A stretch of 64,000 nucleotides of DNA from Acinetobacter pragensis (GTDB lineage Bacteria; Pseudomonadota; Gammaproteobacteria; Pseudomonadales; Moraxellaceae), in NCBI RefSeq assembly GCF_001605895.1, contig NZ_LUAW01000013.1:133170-197169 (forward strand). The letters are read 5' to 3'. Below the pieces are notes generated by a model, which saw only the letters and a list, made by a program, of their open reading frames with translations, did not search any database and was not told the DNA's origin. This document shows, one piece after another, positions 55,982-64,000 of the stretch. Position 1 is the stretch's first letter, and the number at the start of each line of letters is the position of its first letter. The translations under genes were made by a program, and so were the position numbers.

Positions 55982-57208
55982 ATGTTTAAGCGCACGCTCC
56001 TTTCATTATTTGTTCTTGGCGCTTTTGGCACTTCAGCAGTTTATGCAGAAAGCTTTAATGTTCTTAAACAAATATCAAATAAGCCTGTCCAGCTAAATGC
56101 GGGTGAATACAAAGGTAATTATTATGTACCCTCAACATTAAATACAATCACTTGGGGATATTTACCGAATAAAGATGCTAAACCTGTTCTTTCTGTTCCG
56201 TCTGGCAGTACTGTGACTTTTGATACAGTTTCACATGAAGGCCTATTAGAAGATCAAGGTCGTGATGCAGAAAAATTCTTTAAGTCAAAAGGTGTTCAGG
56301 ACGCCTATATTTTAGATGAAGCAAAAACTATTACAAAATCCAATTTAAAACATGATTTTCATAAGGATGGTCCGCATATTGTGACTGGACCTATTGAAAT
56401 TCAAGGCGCACAGTCTGGAGATGTTTTAAAGGTAGAAGTGATTAAGGTCGAGCCGCGTGTTCCTTATGGGGTAATTTCTAACCGCCACGGTAAAGGAGCG
56501 CTGGTTGGAGAATTTCCTAAAAAGCCAAAACAAGAAAACGCTTCTGCAGCCCATCCAGAGCGCTATGGAAATGTTTCAGTGTTTACTCCTATCGAGAAAA
56601 ATGCCAAAGGTGAATATGAAGGTGTTCTGAAAACAGAATCAGGTAAATCAATCCGTTTCCCGCTTTACCCATTTATGGGCATTATGGGAGTAGCGGCCAA
56701 CACATCAGAACCGGTACATTCAGTGCCTCCTGCAATGTATGGCGGCAACATCGACATTAATGAATTGGGTGCTGGATCAACAGCCTATTATCCCGTACAG
56801 GTCGCCGGCGCGCTTTTTTATACAGGGGACAGCCATTTTGCCCAAGGCGATGGAGAGGTAGCGCTGACAGCGCTTGAGGCATCTGCTCGCGCCACACTGA
56901 AGTTCACTCTATTAAAAACAGGCAAAGATAAGATCCCCGGCAAAGAAATTGTTCAGCCTTTGGCTGAGAACTCCGAATTTTGGATCACGCCGGGATTAGA
57001 CGAAGATCTGGATGAGGCAATGAAAAAATCCACCCGTGAGGCAATACGTTTTTTAAATAAAGAATATGGCATTGATGAAGCCCTTGCCTATGCTTATCTC
57101 AGTGCCGCGACAGACTTTGAAGTTTCGCAGGTCGTGGATAAAACCAAAGGGATTCACGCCAAAATACGTAAAGCGGACTTTAAAGAGTTCAATGAAGAGC
57201 AAAAATAA
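55982..57208 (+). CDS. Secreted acetamidase/formamidase-family protein
   Basis: The 408-residue product has a signal peptide (ends SAVYA before ESF). The FmdA/AmdA family is visible in PSGSTVTFDTVSHEG, HIVTGPIEIQGAQSGDVLKVEV, PLYPFMGIMGVA, and GGNIDINELGAGSTAYYPVQV with DSHFAQGDGEVALTALE. The conserved acidic and histidine residues of the metal/active site are present. A periplasmic amidase that frees ammonium fits the sigma-54/NtrC control. ATG follows AAGGTATGTTCT. Substrate is unknown, and cytoplasmic formamidases lack the signal peptide. Confidence 0.87.
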   Translation: MFKRTLLSLFVLGAFGTSAVYAESFNVLKQISNKPVQLNAGEYKGNYYVPSTLNTITWGYLPNKDAKPVLSVPSGSTVTFDTVSHEGLLEDQGRDAEKFFKSKGVQDAYILDEAKTITKSNLKHDFHKDGPHIVTGPIEIQGAQSGDVLKVEVIKVEPRVPYGVISNRHGKGALVGEFPKKPKQENASAAHPERYGNVSVFTPIEKNAKGEYEGVLKTESGKSIRFPLYPFMGIMGVAANTSEPVHSVPPAMYGGNIDINELGAGSTAYYPVQVAGALFYTGDSHFAQGDGEVALTALEASARATLKFTLLKTGKDKIPGKEIVQPLAENSEFWITPGLDEDLDEAMKKSTREAIRFLNKEYGIDEALAYAYLSAATDFEVSQVVDKTKGIHAKIRKADFKEFNEEQK

Positions 57209-57440
57209 CCCTAAAATTATAATAATACATACTTTTCCACTCTCAGCCTTTCCGCATGGTCTGGCTTACAGTCGCGTATAAGGCAGGTAATCAATGGATG
57301 AATCATGCCGCGCCTAAAACCTGATAAAATTTATTTTGAAATCAGTCTGATAAAAATTTAATCGCTTTAAAATAATCTGCAGGGAATAGCTGATCTTTAA
57401 AGCGGTCAATCCAAGCAATTTATCTTTGCTGAAATAGAAT

Positions 57441-59126
57441 CTATTCTTTCCTAACAAGAATCGCCTGCTTTTTTAAGCGATAATCTAAAGCTGCTCGGCT
57501 AATGCCTAAAATACGGGCGGCTTCTGACACATTATGATTGGCTTTTTGCATTGCGATAAAAATCAGCTGCCGTTCATGGTCTTCCAGACAAAAGCCATCC
57601 TTCATCACCGCTTCTAAATTCACTTGTTCAGGCTTTGTTTCAATATCTTGTTGAATTTGCGGAAACAAATGATTCAGTTTTATTTCCTGCTGATGATCCG
57701 TCAGCAAAGTCGCCCGCTCTAATAAATTTTCAAGCTCCCGAATATTGCCTGGCCATTCATAAGACATCACAAAATTTTTGGCTTTGTCGCTTAACCCTTT
57801 TAAAGTCTTCCCGTACATATTTTCAAAACGCGATAAAAAGTGCGTGATCAATAACGGAATATCATCACGGCGTTCGCGCAGCGGCGGAATGATGACGGGG
57901 AAGATATTTAAGCGGTAATATAAGTCAGCACGGAATTTCCCCGCTTTCACAGCCTGCTCCAAATCTTCATTGGTCGCAGCCACCAAACGGACATCAACCG
58001 TTCGGGTTTGATGATCCCCGACCCGCTCATACTCTCCTTCTTGCAGCATCCGCAGCAAGGCGGCTTGTGCTCGCGGCGAAAGCTCAATCACTTCATCTAA
58101 AAAAATCGTTCCTTGATGTGCGCGTTCAAACTTTCCGCTTCGGGTTTGTGTCGCCCCTGTAAATGCGCCTTTTTCCACCCCAAAGAGTTCTGCTTCAATT
58201 AAATCTGGCGGAATACAGGCGCAGTTCACAGCAACAAATGGCTGGCCTTTGCGGGAACTGCCTTCATGAATCCCCCGCGCAAAAGCTTCTTTCCCCACCC
58301 CAGTTTCGCCTTGCAGCAAGACAGCAACCTTGCTGCCCGCCGCTTTTTTCAAAAGATCACAGACCTTGCGGTAGGCTGCCGATTCACCAATTGAATTAAA
58401 CATGGTGTAGTCTGCTTCTATATCTGTATAGATATTTTTCTTTAATTCATTCAGTTCCGCCTGCAAAGCGATCAGCTCATCAGAAACCGGATCTGGCGAC
58501 ATAAACTGAATCAATTCATCAGAATTTTCCCATTCTTTTAGGGGCTTGCCAATAATACGGCAGCAGGCATCACCCTTTGCCACACAATGGGTTTCTTGAT
58601 AAATAATGGTTTGTCCCATGACCAAACTGGTATAACCGCAAGCATAGCCCAGCAGCATCCAGCATGCAGGCTCGCCAGAAGCCCCGAATTCACTTAAATG
58701 AACTTCCGCTTCAAATGAATTGCGCCAATTAAAATCTGCATAAAACTGATGCTCATCATGGCTTAATTGGAGTTCATTCACTTCAACTTGAACCATTCCG
58801 CGAATACCGTGCATTTGCGGTCCGGCCATAAATGCTTCAGCTTCATTTAAATTTGGACGTAATTTAGAAGTTACTTCTGCATCGCGCATACCGGCTTGAT
58901 AGCCTAGCCGAATAAAAAAACGCTTGGTCCGTTCCCAGCCCAGCATGTTGTACAAATCTTTTCTTAAAAAACCCATAATGCTGGTATGCATCAGCAGCAT
59001 GCGGTTTTCTTCAAACCAAATTTTCCCGTGCTGGCTGTCAAACTGAATTTTATCCAGTAAATCTTGAATGTCTTTGTTCTTTTCCAAAATTTGAGTATAA
59101 AACTTCGCATCTTTGGCTTGAGGCAT
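57441..59126 (-). CDS. mopR: MopR, sigma-54-dependent phenol-sensing activator
   Basis: The 561-residue NtrC-family activator has an N-terminal XylR-type sensor and V4R domain (to about 210), a linker, an AAA+ domain (about 240-475) with Walker A GETGVGKE (G273-E280) and GAFTGA (320-325), and a C-terminal Fis-type HTH (VSEAARILGISRAALDYRL). The sensor keeps H106 and W134 for phenol and C155, E178, C181 and C189 for zinc, numbered as in published Acinetobacter MopR. It is divergent from the phenol hydroxylase operon, 392 bp away. Confidence 0.96.
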   Translation of the reverse strand: MPQAKDAKFYTQILEKNKDIQDLLDKIQFDSQHGKIWFEENRMLLMHTSIMGFLRKDLYNMLGWERTKRFFIRLGYQAGMRDAEVTSKLRPNLNEAEAFMAGPQMHGIRGMVQVEVNELQLSHDEHQFYADFNWRNSFEAEVHLSEFGASGEPACWMLLGYACGYTSLVMGQTIIYQETHCVAKGDACCRIIGKPLKEWENSDELIQFMSPDPVSDELIALQAELNELKKNIYTDIEADYTMFNSIGESAAYRKVCDLLKKAAGSKVAVLLQGETGVGKEAFARGIHEGSSRKGQPFVAVNCACIPPDLIEAELFGVEKGAFTGATQTRSGKFERAHQGTIFLDEVIELSPRAQAALLRMLQEGEYERVGDHQTRTVDVRLVAATNEDLEQAVKAGKFRADLYYRLNIFPVIIPPLRERRDDIPLLITHFLSRFENMYGKTLKGLSDKAKNFVMSYEWPGNIRELENLLERATLLTDHQQEIKLNHLFPQIQQDIETKPEQVNLEAVMKDGFCLEDHERQLIFIAMQKANHNVSEAARILGISRAALDYRLKKQAILVRKE

Positions 59127-59431
59127 GACTGAATATCCATCCTTGGCTATAGGTCGACCCCCCTATCTTACTCAATTCCAATTCAAAAGATTTACTACCT
59201 TATTGTCATAACTTCATACCTCTAGGGTATTTTAAAGTTAAAGCTAGAAAACAATATAGATATTAGTCGCTTGCCACTAAAAAAATATTTTCAAGCTCTC
59301 TTCCGGACTATTCATGATTTGATGAAATGACGGGGTTTCATGTTCATCATTCCATGAATTTTTAGCAAAAAAATCATCTTAAAAATAAATAAAAAACTAT
59401 AAGGCATTAATTAATAATAATTAATTAAAGT
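59127..59431. promoter_or_regulatory. mopR-phenol hydroxylase intergenic region
   Basis: Holds the mopR promoter, the activator site and an AT-rich stretch (about 59405-59430) that could bind IHF between the activator site and the promoter. No gene is seen. Confidence 0.6.
59320..59349. promoter_or_regulatory. Candidate MopR upstream activating site
   Basis: TGATGAA (59320-59326) and TTCATCA (59343-59349), with a second inner pair ATGAAA (59322-59327) / TTTCAT (59336-59341). It lies about 85-110 bp upstream of the -24 element, where XylR/DmpR-type activators bind. Flanking TTCATGA and TCATGAAT-like arms extend it. Confidence 0.6.
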
Positions 59432-59447
59432 TGGCACGGGTTTTGAA
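59432..59447 (+). promoter_or_regulatory. Sigma-54 promoter of the phenol hydroxylase operon
   Basis: TGGCACGGGTTTTGAA has a perfect -24 TGGCAC. The -12 has GA where GC is usual, at the right 10-base spacing. It ends about 72 bp before the first ATG. Confidence 0.75.
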
Positions 59448-59518
59448 ATATACCTGCTTAGAAATACAAAAATGGCATTACTGAAATGATTTCAGTGCAG
59501 CGAGAAAGGATGATTCCC

Positions 59519-59809
59519 ATGACTCAAACAGTACAACAGGACCAGCTCACCAAATACATTCGGGTAACAGGTGACCGTCATGCCAAATTTGTTGAATTTG
59601 ATTTCGCCATTCAGGACCCGACACTTTTTGTCGAACTTATTCTGCCTCAGCAGGCATTTCAGCATTTCTGTGAAATTAATCATGTCATCGAAATGACCGA
59701 AGCGCAGCAAGTCTGGAATGATGCGCAGGAAGATAAATGGCGCTATGGCGTTGAACCTACGGTTCTAAGCCAAGTCCGTGAACATTTAGATCAAGAAGAT
59801 CAATCTTAA
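59519..59809 (+). CDS. mopK: Phenol hydroxylase accessory protein (DmpK/MopK)
   Basis: The 96-residue assembly protein for the multicomponent phenol hydroxylase starts at 59519, since AAAGGA stands 8 bases before it. The upstream GTG-like extension lacks a site. Features: KYIRVTGDRHAKFVEFDFAI and FVELILPQQAFQHFCE. DmpK is thought to help insert iron in the oxygenase. First in the operon, 18 bases before the next start. Confidence 0.92.
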   Translation: MTQTVQQDQLTKYIRVTGDRHAKFVEFDFAIQDPTLFVELILPQQAFQHFCEINHVIEMTEAQQVWNDAQEDKWRYGVEPTVLSQVREHLDQEDQS

Positions 59810-59827
59810 GCCCATAAGGAAATCGTG

Positions 59828-60832
59828 ATGACTTTAGAAATTAAAACATCCAGCCTCGAACCTATACGTCAGACCTATGCCTACATTGAACGCCGTTTTG
59901 GTCAAAAACCGGCGACTCGATATCAAGAAGTGAGTTTTGATATACAAGGCGCCGCCAATTTTCATTACCGTCCATTGTGGAAACCGGATAAAACCTTAAA
60001 TGACCACACCCATACGGCATTGCAGATGCAAGACTGGTACGTGTTTAAAGATCCGCGTCAATTTTATTACGGCGCTTATGTGCAGCATCGGGCGCGTTTG
60101 CAGGATACCGCTGAAAGCAATTACTCCTTCTTTGAAAAACGCCATCTGGTTGAAAATTTAAATGATGAGGTGAAGCAAAAAATCATTCACTGCTTATTGC
60201 CTTTCCGCTATGTCGAGCAAACCGCCAATCTGCACATGATGTCGGGCAGCGCTTACGGCTATGGCACGGTCATTACTCAAGCCTGCATTTTTGCGGCTAT
60301 GGACCGTTTGGGCATGGCGCAATATATCTCCCGTATTGGCTTGCTGATTGACGGCAATACAGGCGACTCATTACAGCAAGCCAAAGCCGCTTGGATGAAT
60401 GATGCAATGTGGCAGCCGCTGCGCAAGCTCTGTGAGCAAAGCTTAACGGAACAAGATTGGTTCAAGCTGTATGTCCTGCAAAATCTGCTCATCGACAGCT
60501 TAATGCAAGAGCTGGTTTACGGCGCACTTGATCAATGGCTGGTTGAGCACGGCGCGCGCGATGTAGCGATGCTGACTGAATTTATGAAGGACTGTTTAAC
60601 CGATTTGCGCAAATGGTCAGATCCGGTTTTAAAAACTGCCGTTGCTGAATCAGAAGAAAATAAAGCCTTAATTCAAGGGTGGATCGATGCGCTTTTACCC
60701 GAAGTGACAGCAGCATTTAGCGTTTGGTCAAATACCGCTCTTGGGACGGCATCTATCGACAATGGCATAAACGTCATTGCAGAGCGCAGTAAAAAAGCAG
60801 GATTAACTGCTGAATTGAAATCGGTTGCATAA
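59828..60832 (+). CDS. mopL: Phenol hydroxylase oxygenase beta subunit (DmpL/MopL)
   Basis: Structural subunit of the (NLO)2 oxygenase. The 334-residue product starts at ATG 59828 (AAGGA 7 bases upstream). Marks are YQEVSFDIQGAANFHYRPLW and FEKRHLVENLNDEVKQK, and it has the ferritin-like helical fold without its own di-iron site. It is 12 bp before mopM. Confidence 0.93.
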   Translation: MTLEIKTSSLEPIRQTYAYIERRFGQKPATRYQEVSFDIQGAANFHYRPLWKPDKTLNDHTHTALQMQDWYVFKDPRQFYYGAYVQHRARLQDTAESNYSFFEKRHLVENLNDEVKQKIIHCLLPFRYVEQTANLHMMSGSAYGYGTVITQACIFAAMDRLGMAQYISRIGLLIDGNTGDSLQQAKAAWMNDAMWQPLRKLCEQSLTEQDWFKLYVLQNLLIDSLMQELVYGALDQWLVEHGARDVAMLTEFMKDCLTDLRKWSDPVLKTAVAESEENKALIQGWIDALLPEVTAAFSVWSNTALGTASIDNGINVIAERSKKAGLTAELKSVA

Positions 60833-60844
60833 GGATACGCAGAC

Positions 60845-61114
60845 ATGAGCTCTAAAGTTTATTTGGCACTACAAGATAACGACACTTCGCGCTACATCAT
60901 TGAAGCAATTGAACAGGATAACCCGGAAGCCACCATTCAATATCTTCCTGCCATGATTCGGGTGGAAAGCATTGGAAAGCTTGTGGTCCGTGCAGAAACG
61001 GTTTCTGAAAAACTGGGACAGGATTGGGACATTCAAGAACTGCAGCTCAACATGATCACCTTAGGCGGTAATGTTGATGAAGATGACGACAGCTTCACAT
61101 TGCAGTGGAATTAA
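60845..61114 (+). CDS. mopM: Phenol hydroxylase regulatory protein (DmpM/MopM)
   Basis: The 89-residue effector protein without cofactor binds the oxygenase to permit turnover. Family marks are VYLALQDNDTSRYIIEAIEQ and MIRVESIGKLVVRAETV. ATG follows AAGGATACGCAGAC. It lies between the L and N genes, as in dmp and mop. Confidence 0.94.
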   Translation: MSSKVYLALQDNDTSRYIIEAIEQDNPEATIQYLPAMIRVESIGKLVVRAETVSEKLGQDWDIQELQLNMITLGGNVDEDDDSFTLQWN

Positions 61115-61174
61115 TCCCGCACAGCATAAATACCAGAAGCTGACCGCTTCAACAGATTGAAAAGGATGATCAAG

Positions 61175-62713
61175 ATGAATAGCCAAACAAAAAGTGCAGC
61201 CCAAACAGCAACAAAGAAACTCAATGCGAAAGACCGTTACCGTATGCTGACCCGTGATCTGGATTGGGATTTTTCCTATGCAGACCGTAAAGACGCTTTT
61301 CCTTACGAAGAATTTGAAGGCATTAAAATTACAGACTGGTCTAAATGGGAAGACCCGTTCCGCTTAACCATGGACTCCTACTGGAAATATCAAGCGGAAA
61401 AGGAAAAAAAGCTGTATGCCATTTTTGATGCATTTTCTCAAAATAACGGTCAGATGAATGTCAGCAATGAACGCTATTTAAATGCCATTAAACTGTTTTT
61501 AACCGCGGTGACGCCGCTGGAATATCAAGCCTACCAAGGTTATGCGCACGTCGGCCGCCAATTTGGAGGAATCGGCGCACGTATTGCTTCGCAAATGCAA
61601 TCGATTGATGAACTGCGTCATGTGCAAACGCAAATTCATGCCATGAGCCATTACAACAAGTTCTTTGACGGCTTCCAAGACTGGGCGCATATGCATGACC
61701 GTGTTTGGTATCTCTCTGTACCAAAATCCTTCTTTGAAGATGCGCGCTCTGCTGGCCCATTTGAGTTCTTACTGGCCATCAGTTTCTCTTTTGAATATGT
61801 TCTGACCAATTTATTATTCGTGCCATTCATGTCGGGTGCGGCCTATAACGGTGATATGGCCACCGTGACCTTTGGTTTCAGTGCGCAGTCAGATGAAGCG
61901 CGCCACATGACCTTAGGTTTGGAAATCGTCAAATTCCTACTGGAACAGCATGAAGATAACGTTCCGATTGTGCAGGAATGGATTGATAAGTGGTTCTGGC
62001 GCGGTACTCGCCTGCTGTCTATTGTCGGCATGATGATGGATTACATGCTGCCAAATAAAGTCATGTCATGGAAAGAAGCTTGGGAAACCTATTTCGAAGA
62101 AGCTGGCGGTGCATTATTTAAAGACCTCAGCCGTTACGGTATTCGTATGCCGAAATATTCTGACGTGATTGTGAAAGAAAAAGAGCATATCTCTCATCAG
62201 GCATGGTGGATTTTCTATAATTTTGGCCATGCTGCCGGTTTCCATACATGGATTCCAACCGATGAGGAAATGGATTGGTTATCTGAGAAATATCCAGACA
62301 CCTTCGACAAATACTACCGTCCGAAATGGGAACTGGCACGCAAGCTGGAAGCTGAAGGCAAACGCTTCTACAGCAACGGCCTGCCGCAACTGTGCCAAGT
62401 CTGTCAGATTCCAATGACCTTTACTGAAATGGATGGCGACCCGACGATGTTCAGCTACCGCGACAGCATTTATAAAGGTGAGCGCTATCATACCTGCTCA
62501 GACGGCTGTCATGACATATTTGAAAATGAACCTGAAAAATATATTCAAGCTTGGCTGCCTGTAAACCAAATTTTACAAGGCAACTGCGGCGGCCCCGATC
62601 TCGAAAGTATCTTACGCGACTATTACAACTTTAACGTCGGTGCAGACAATCTTGATATTGAAGGCTCTCCAGACCAAGAGCGCTGGAGAAAATGGAAAGG
62701 TCACGTTGCATAA
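61175..62713 (+). CDS. mopN: Phenol hydroxylase oxygenase alpha subunit (DmpN/MopN)
   Basis: Catalytic di-iron subunit hydroxylating phenol to catechol. The ATG at 61175 has AAAAGGA 8 bases upstream. A TTG six codons earlier is not needed. The 512-residue product shows di-iron ligands E116 (VTPLEYQ), E146 and H149 (SIDELRHVQ), E207 (SFSFEYV), and E241 and H244 (SDEARHMTL). A C-terminal YHS-like Cys pair (LCQVCQIP and YHTCSDGCH) is present as in DmpN. Confidence 0.96.
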   Translation: MNSQTKSAAQTATKKLNAKDRYRMLTRDLDWDFSYADRKDAFPYEEFEGIKITDWSKWEDPFRLTMDSYWKYQAEKEKKLYAIFDAFSQNNGQMNVSNERYLNAIKLFLTAVTPLEYQAYQGYAHVGRQFGGIGARIASQMQSIDELRHVQTQIHAMSHYNKFFDGFQDWAHMHDRVWYLSVPKSFFEDARSAGPFEFLLAISFSFEYVLTNLLFVPFMSGAAYNGDMATVTFGFSAQSDEARHMTLGLEIVKFLLEQHEDNVPIVQEWIDKWFWRGTRLLSIVGMMMDYMLPNKVMSWKEAWETYFEEAGGALFKDLSRYGIRMPKYSDVIVKEKEHISHQAWWIFYNFGHAAGFHTWIPTDEEMDWLSEKYPDTFDKYYRPKWELARKLEAEGKRFYSNGLPQLCQVCQIPMTFTEMDGDPTMFSYRDSIYKGERYHTCSDGCHDIFENEPEKYIQAWLPVNQILQGNCGGPDLESILRDYYNFNVGADNLDIEGSPDQERWRKWKGHVA

Positions 62714-62727
62714 GTCAAAAAGGATCA

Positions 62728-62764
62728 GAAGCCATTTCAGCAATAAACATTTTGAGATGGCTTC
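62728..62764 (+). repeat. Hairpin between phenol hydroxylase N and O genes
   Basis: GAAGCCAT (62728-62735) and ATGGCTTC (62757-62764) are perfect 8-base arms with 21 bases between. No T run. It could stabilise the upstream mRNA or reduce downstream expression. Confidence 0.5.
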
Positions 62765-62791
62765 ACACCCAAGGAATTTAGGAGTTTTCTC

Positions 62792-63157
62792 ATGCCAGTA
62801 CAAGCTATTCAAAAAAACTATGAATTTGATGCACGTGATGCACAAAAAAATTACGGCGGCAACATGCTGCTCTATGTGGGATGGGATCATCACACTTTAT
62901 TCTGCGCCGCGCATGCTTTTGTGGTCTCGCCGCAGCAAAGCCTGCAAGACTTAATTGATCAGCAAATTCAGACGGGTTTCAATCAGCATCCAGATTTTGA
63001 ACATATCGACTGGTCAACAGTGCAATTCACCTTGAACCGCCAATTATTAACAGATGTGGATTTTACCAAGACATTGGCCGATTTAAATTTTGATCATAAA
63101 TCTCTGCTGCGCTTTGTCACGCCCGGTTTAAATGGCTACAACGGCACGCACGTCTAA
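62792..63157 (+). CDS. mopO: Phenol hydroxylase oxygenase gamma subunit (DmpO/MopO)
   Basis: The 121-residue small oxygenase subunit has YEFDARDAQKNYGGNMLLYVGWDHH (quoted in part: NYGGNMLLYVGWDHH) and HIDWSTVQFTLN. Clear ribosome site (TTAGGAGTTTTCTC). It lies 12 bp before the reductase gene. Confidence 0.93.
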   Translation: MPVQAIQKNYEFDARDAQKNYGGNMLLYVGWDHHTLFCAAHAFVVSPQQSLQDLIDQQIQTGFNQHPDFEHIDWSTVQFTLNRQLLTDVDFTKTLADLNFDHKSLLRFVTPGLNGYNGTHV

Positions 63158-63169
63158 GGGAGAAGCATC

Positions 63170-64000
63170 ATGAGCTATCAAGTAACGATTGAACCTGTCG
63201 GCATGACCATTGAAGTTGAAGAAGATCAAACTATTTTAGATGCGGCTTTACGTCAAGGTGTTTGGCTGCCATTCGCTTGCGGTCATGGCACATGCGGAAC
63301 CTGTAAAGTGCAAGTGACTGACGGTTTTTATGATGTCGGCGACGCCTCGCCATTTGCACTGATGGATATTGAACGCGAAGAAAATAAAGTTCTTGCCTGC
63401 TGCTGCAAACCTGAATCTGACATGGTGATTGAAGCCGATATTGACGAAGATGAAGATTTCTTAGGCTACTTGGTTCAAGACTATCAAGCCAAAGTTTTGG
63501 ACATTAAGCCATTGTCACCAACCATTAAAGGCGTACGTTTACAGATTGACCGGCCAATGGAATTTCAGGCCGGGCAATACATCAATATTCAATTGCCCAA
63601 TATTGAAGGAACACGGGCCTTTTCAATTGCCAATGCACCGAGTGAAGCAGGCATTATTGAATTGCATATCCGTCAGGTACAAGGCGGAGCGGCCACCACT
63701 TATGTGCACGAAACCTTGCAAGCGGGCGATGAGCTTGAAGTTTCAGGGCCTTATGGACAATTCTTTGTCCGTAAATCAGATGACAAAGATGCCATCTTTA
63801 TTGCGGGCGGTTCAGGCCTATCCAGTCCGCAGTCCATGATTCTAGACCTTTTAGAACAAGGCGATACACGCACCATCTATCTGTTCCAAGGCGCGCGGGA
63901 TGTGTCTGAACTGTATAACCATGAGCTATTTGAAAATTTAGTCAAAGACTATCCGAATTTCCGCTATATCCCTGCGCTCAATGCCCCCAAAGCTGAAGAT
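63170..64000 (+). CDS. mopP: Phenol hydroxylase reductase (DmpP/MopP), 3-prime part outside the window
   Basis: The reading frame begins at ATG 63170 (AAGGGAGAAGCATC before it) and runs open through the last base. 277 codons are seen of about 350 expected. Order: 2Fe-2S plant-type ferredoxin with C37, C42, C45 and C77 (FACGHGTCGTC and VLACC), FAD domain with RAFSIANAP (the R-x-[Y/F]-S motif), NAD domain with IAGGSGLSSPQSM. It moves electrons from NADH to the oxygenase. Confidence 0.94.
   Translation, partial: MSYQVTIEPVGMTIEVEEDQTILDAALRQGVWLPFACGHGTCGTCKVQVTDGFYDVGDASPFALMDIEREENKVLACCCKPESDMVIEADIDEDEDFLGYLVQDYQAKVLDIKPLSPTIKGVRLQIDRPMEFQAGQYINIQLPNIEGTRAFSIANAPSEAGIIELHIRQVQGGAATTYVHETLQAGDELEVSGPYGQFFVRKSDDKDAIFIAGGSGLSSPQSMILDLLEQGDTRTIYLFQGARDVSELYNHELFENLVKDYPNFRYIPALNAPKAED

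Noticed and set aside
1..64000. CRISPR arrays, tRNA and rRNA genes, prophage or transposase genes
   Set aside because: None was recognised by reading; no regularly spaced repeats or transposase motifs were seen.

Overview
The window looks like chromosome of an Acinetobacter-type gammaproteobacterium. The base composition is AT-leaning, the phenol regulator matches the Acinetobacter MopR phenol-pocket residues position for position, and the gene set (phenol hydroxylase, paa, gallate genes, CioAB-type oxidase) fits an environmental strain. Genus is an inference from gene content and residue memory, not from a database search.

Layout: 1-3056 is the end of gatC, then gatA and gatB (tRNA-dependent amidation). 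3167-4491 is an AT-rich gene resembling putative abortive-infection (PutAbiC-like) proteins, broken or joined by a -1 frameshift at a T-rich heptamer, followed by a REP-like repeat. 4742-13355 is a mixed stretch: two secreted unknowns, a 286-residue unknown, a LysR regulator divergent from a split chromate transporter, a PfpI-family protein, an unknown lipoprotein, an SbmA/BacA-like transporter and a tiny unknown protein. 14012-14467 is a Vsr mismatch endonuclease without a Dcm partner. 14894-18800 holds hpd, an aromatic amino acid permease and an aromatic aminotransferase. 19442-23791 is a Fur-box-headed TonB receptor with a DUF3649/PepSY/DUF3325-like membrane cassette.

24155-33406 is a gallate catabolic cluster: galDCB on the minus strand and, divergently, a double-HTH LysR regulator, an alpha/beta hydrolase, a gallate dioxygenase encoded as two separate subunits, an aromatic acid transporter and an OprB-like porin interrupted by one in-frame stop. 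33920-47358 is the phenylacetate (paa) cluster: paaABCDEFGHJK-X-Y on the minus strand and paaZ on the plus strand. It is followed by a Spinster-like MFS transporter whose promoter carries the same TGATAC-N27-GTATCA type operator as the paaA promoter, which points to PaaX control. 49221-55663 holds lrgBA, an unknown gene, a CioAB-type cyanide-insensitive oxidase with a 40-residue DUF2474-like subunit, and a MocR regulator. 55867-57208 is a secreted acetamidase/formamidase-family protein behind a sigma-54 promoter with an NtrC-like site. 57441-64000 is mopR and the divergent phenol hydroxylase operon (K, L, M, N, O, and P running off the end).

The unifying theme is aromatic catabolism: tyrosine/phenylalanine via 4-hydroxyphenylpyruvate, gallate via 4,5-extradiol cleavage, phenylacetate via CoA-epoxide, and phenol via catechol, each with its own regulator. 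I saw no tRNA, rRNA, CRISPR array, complete insertion sequence or prophage.
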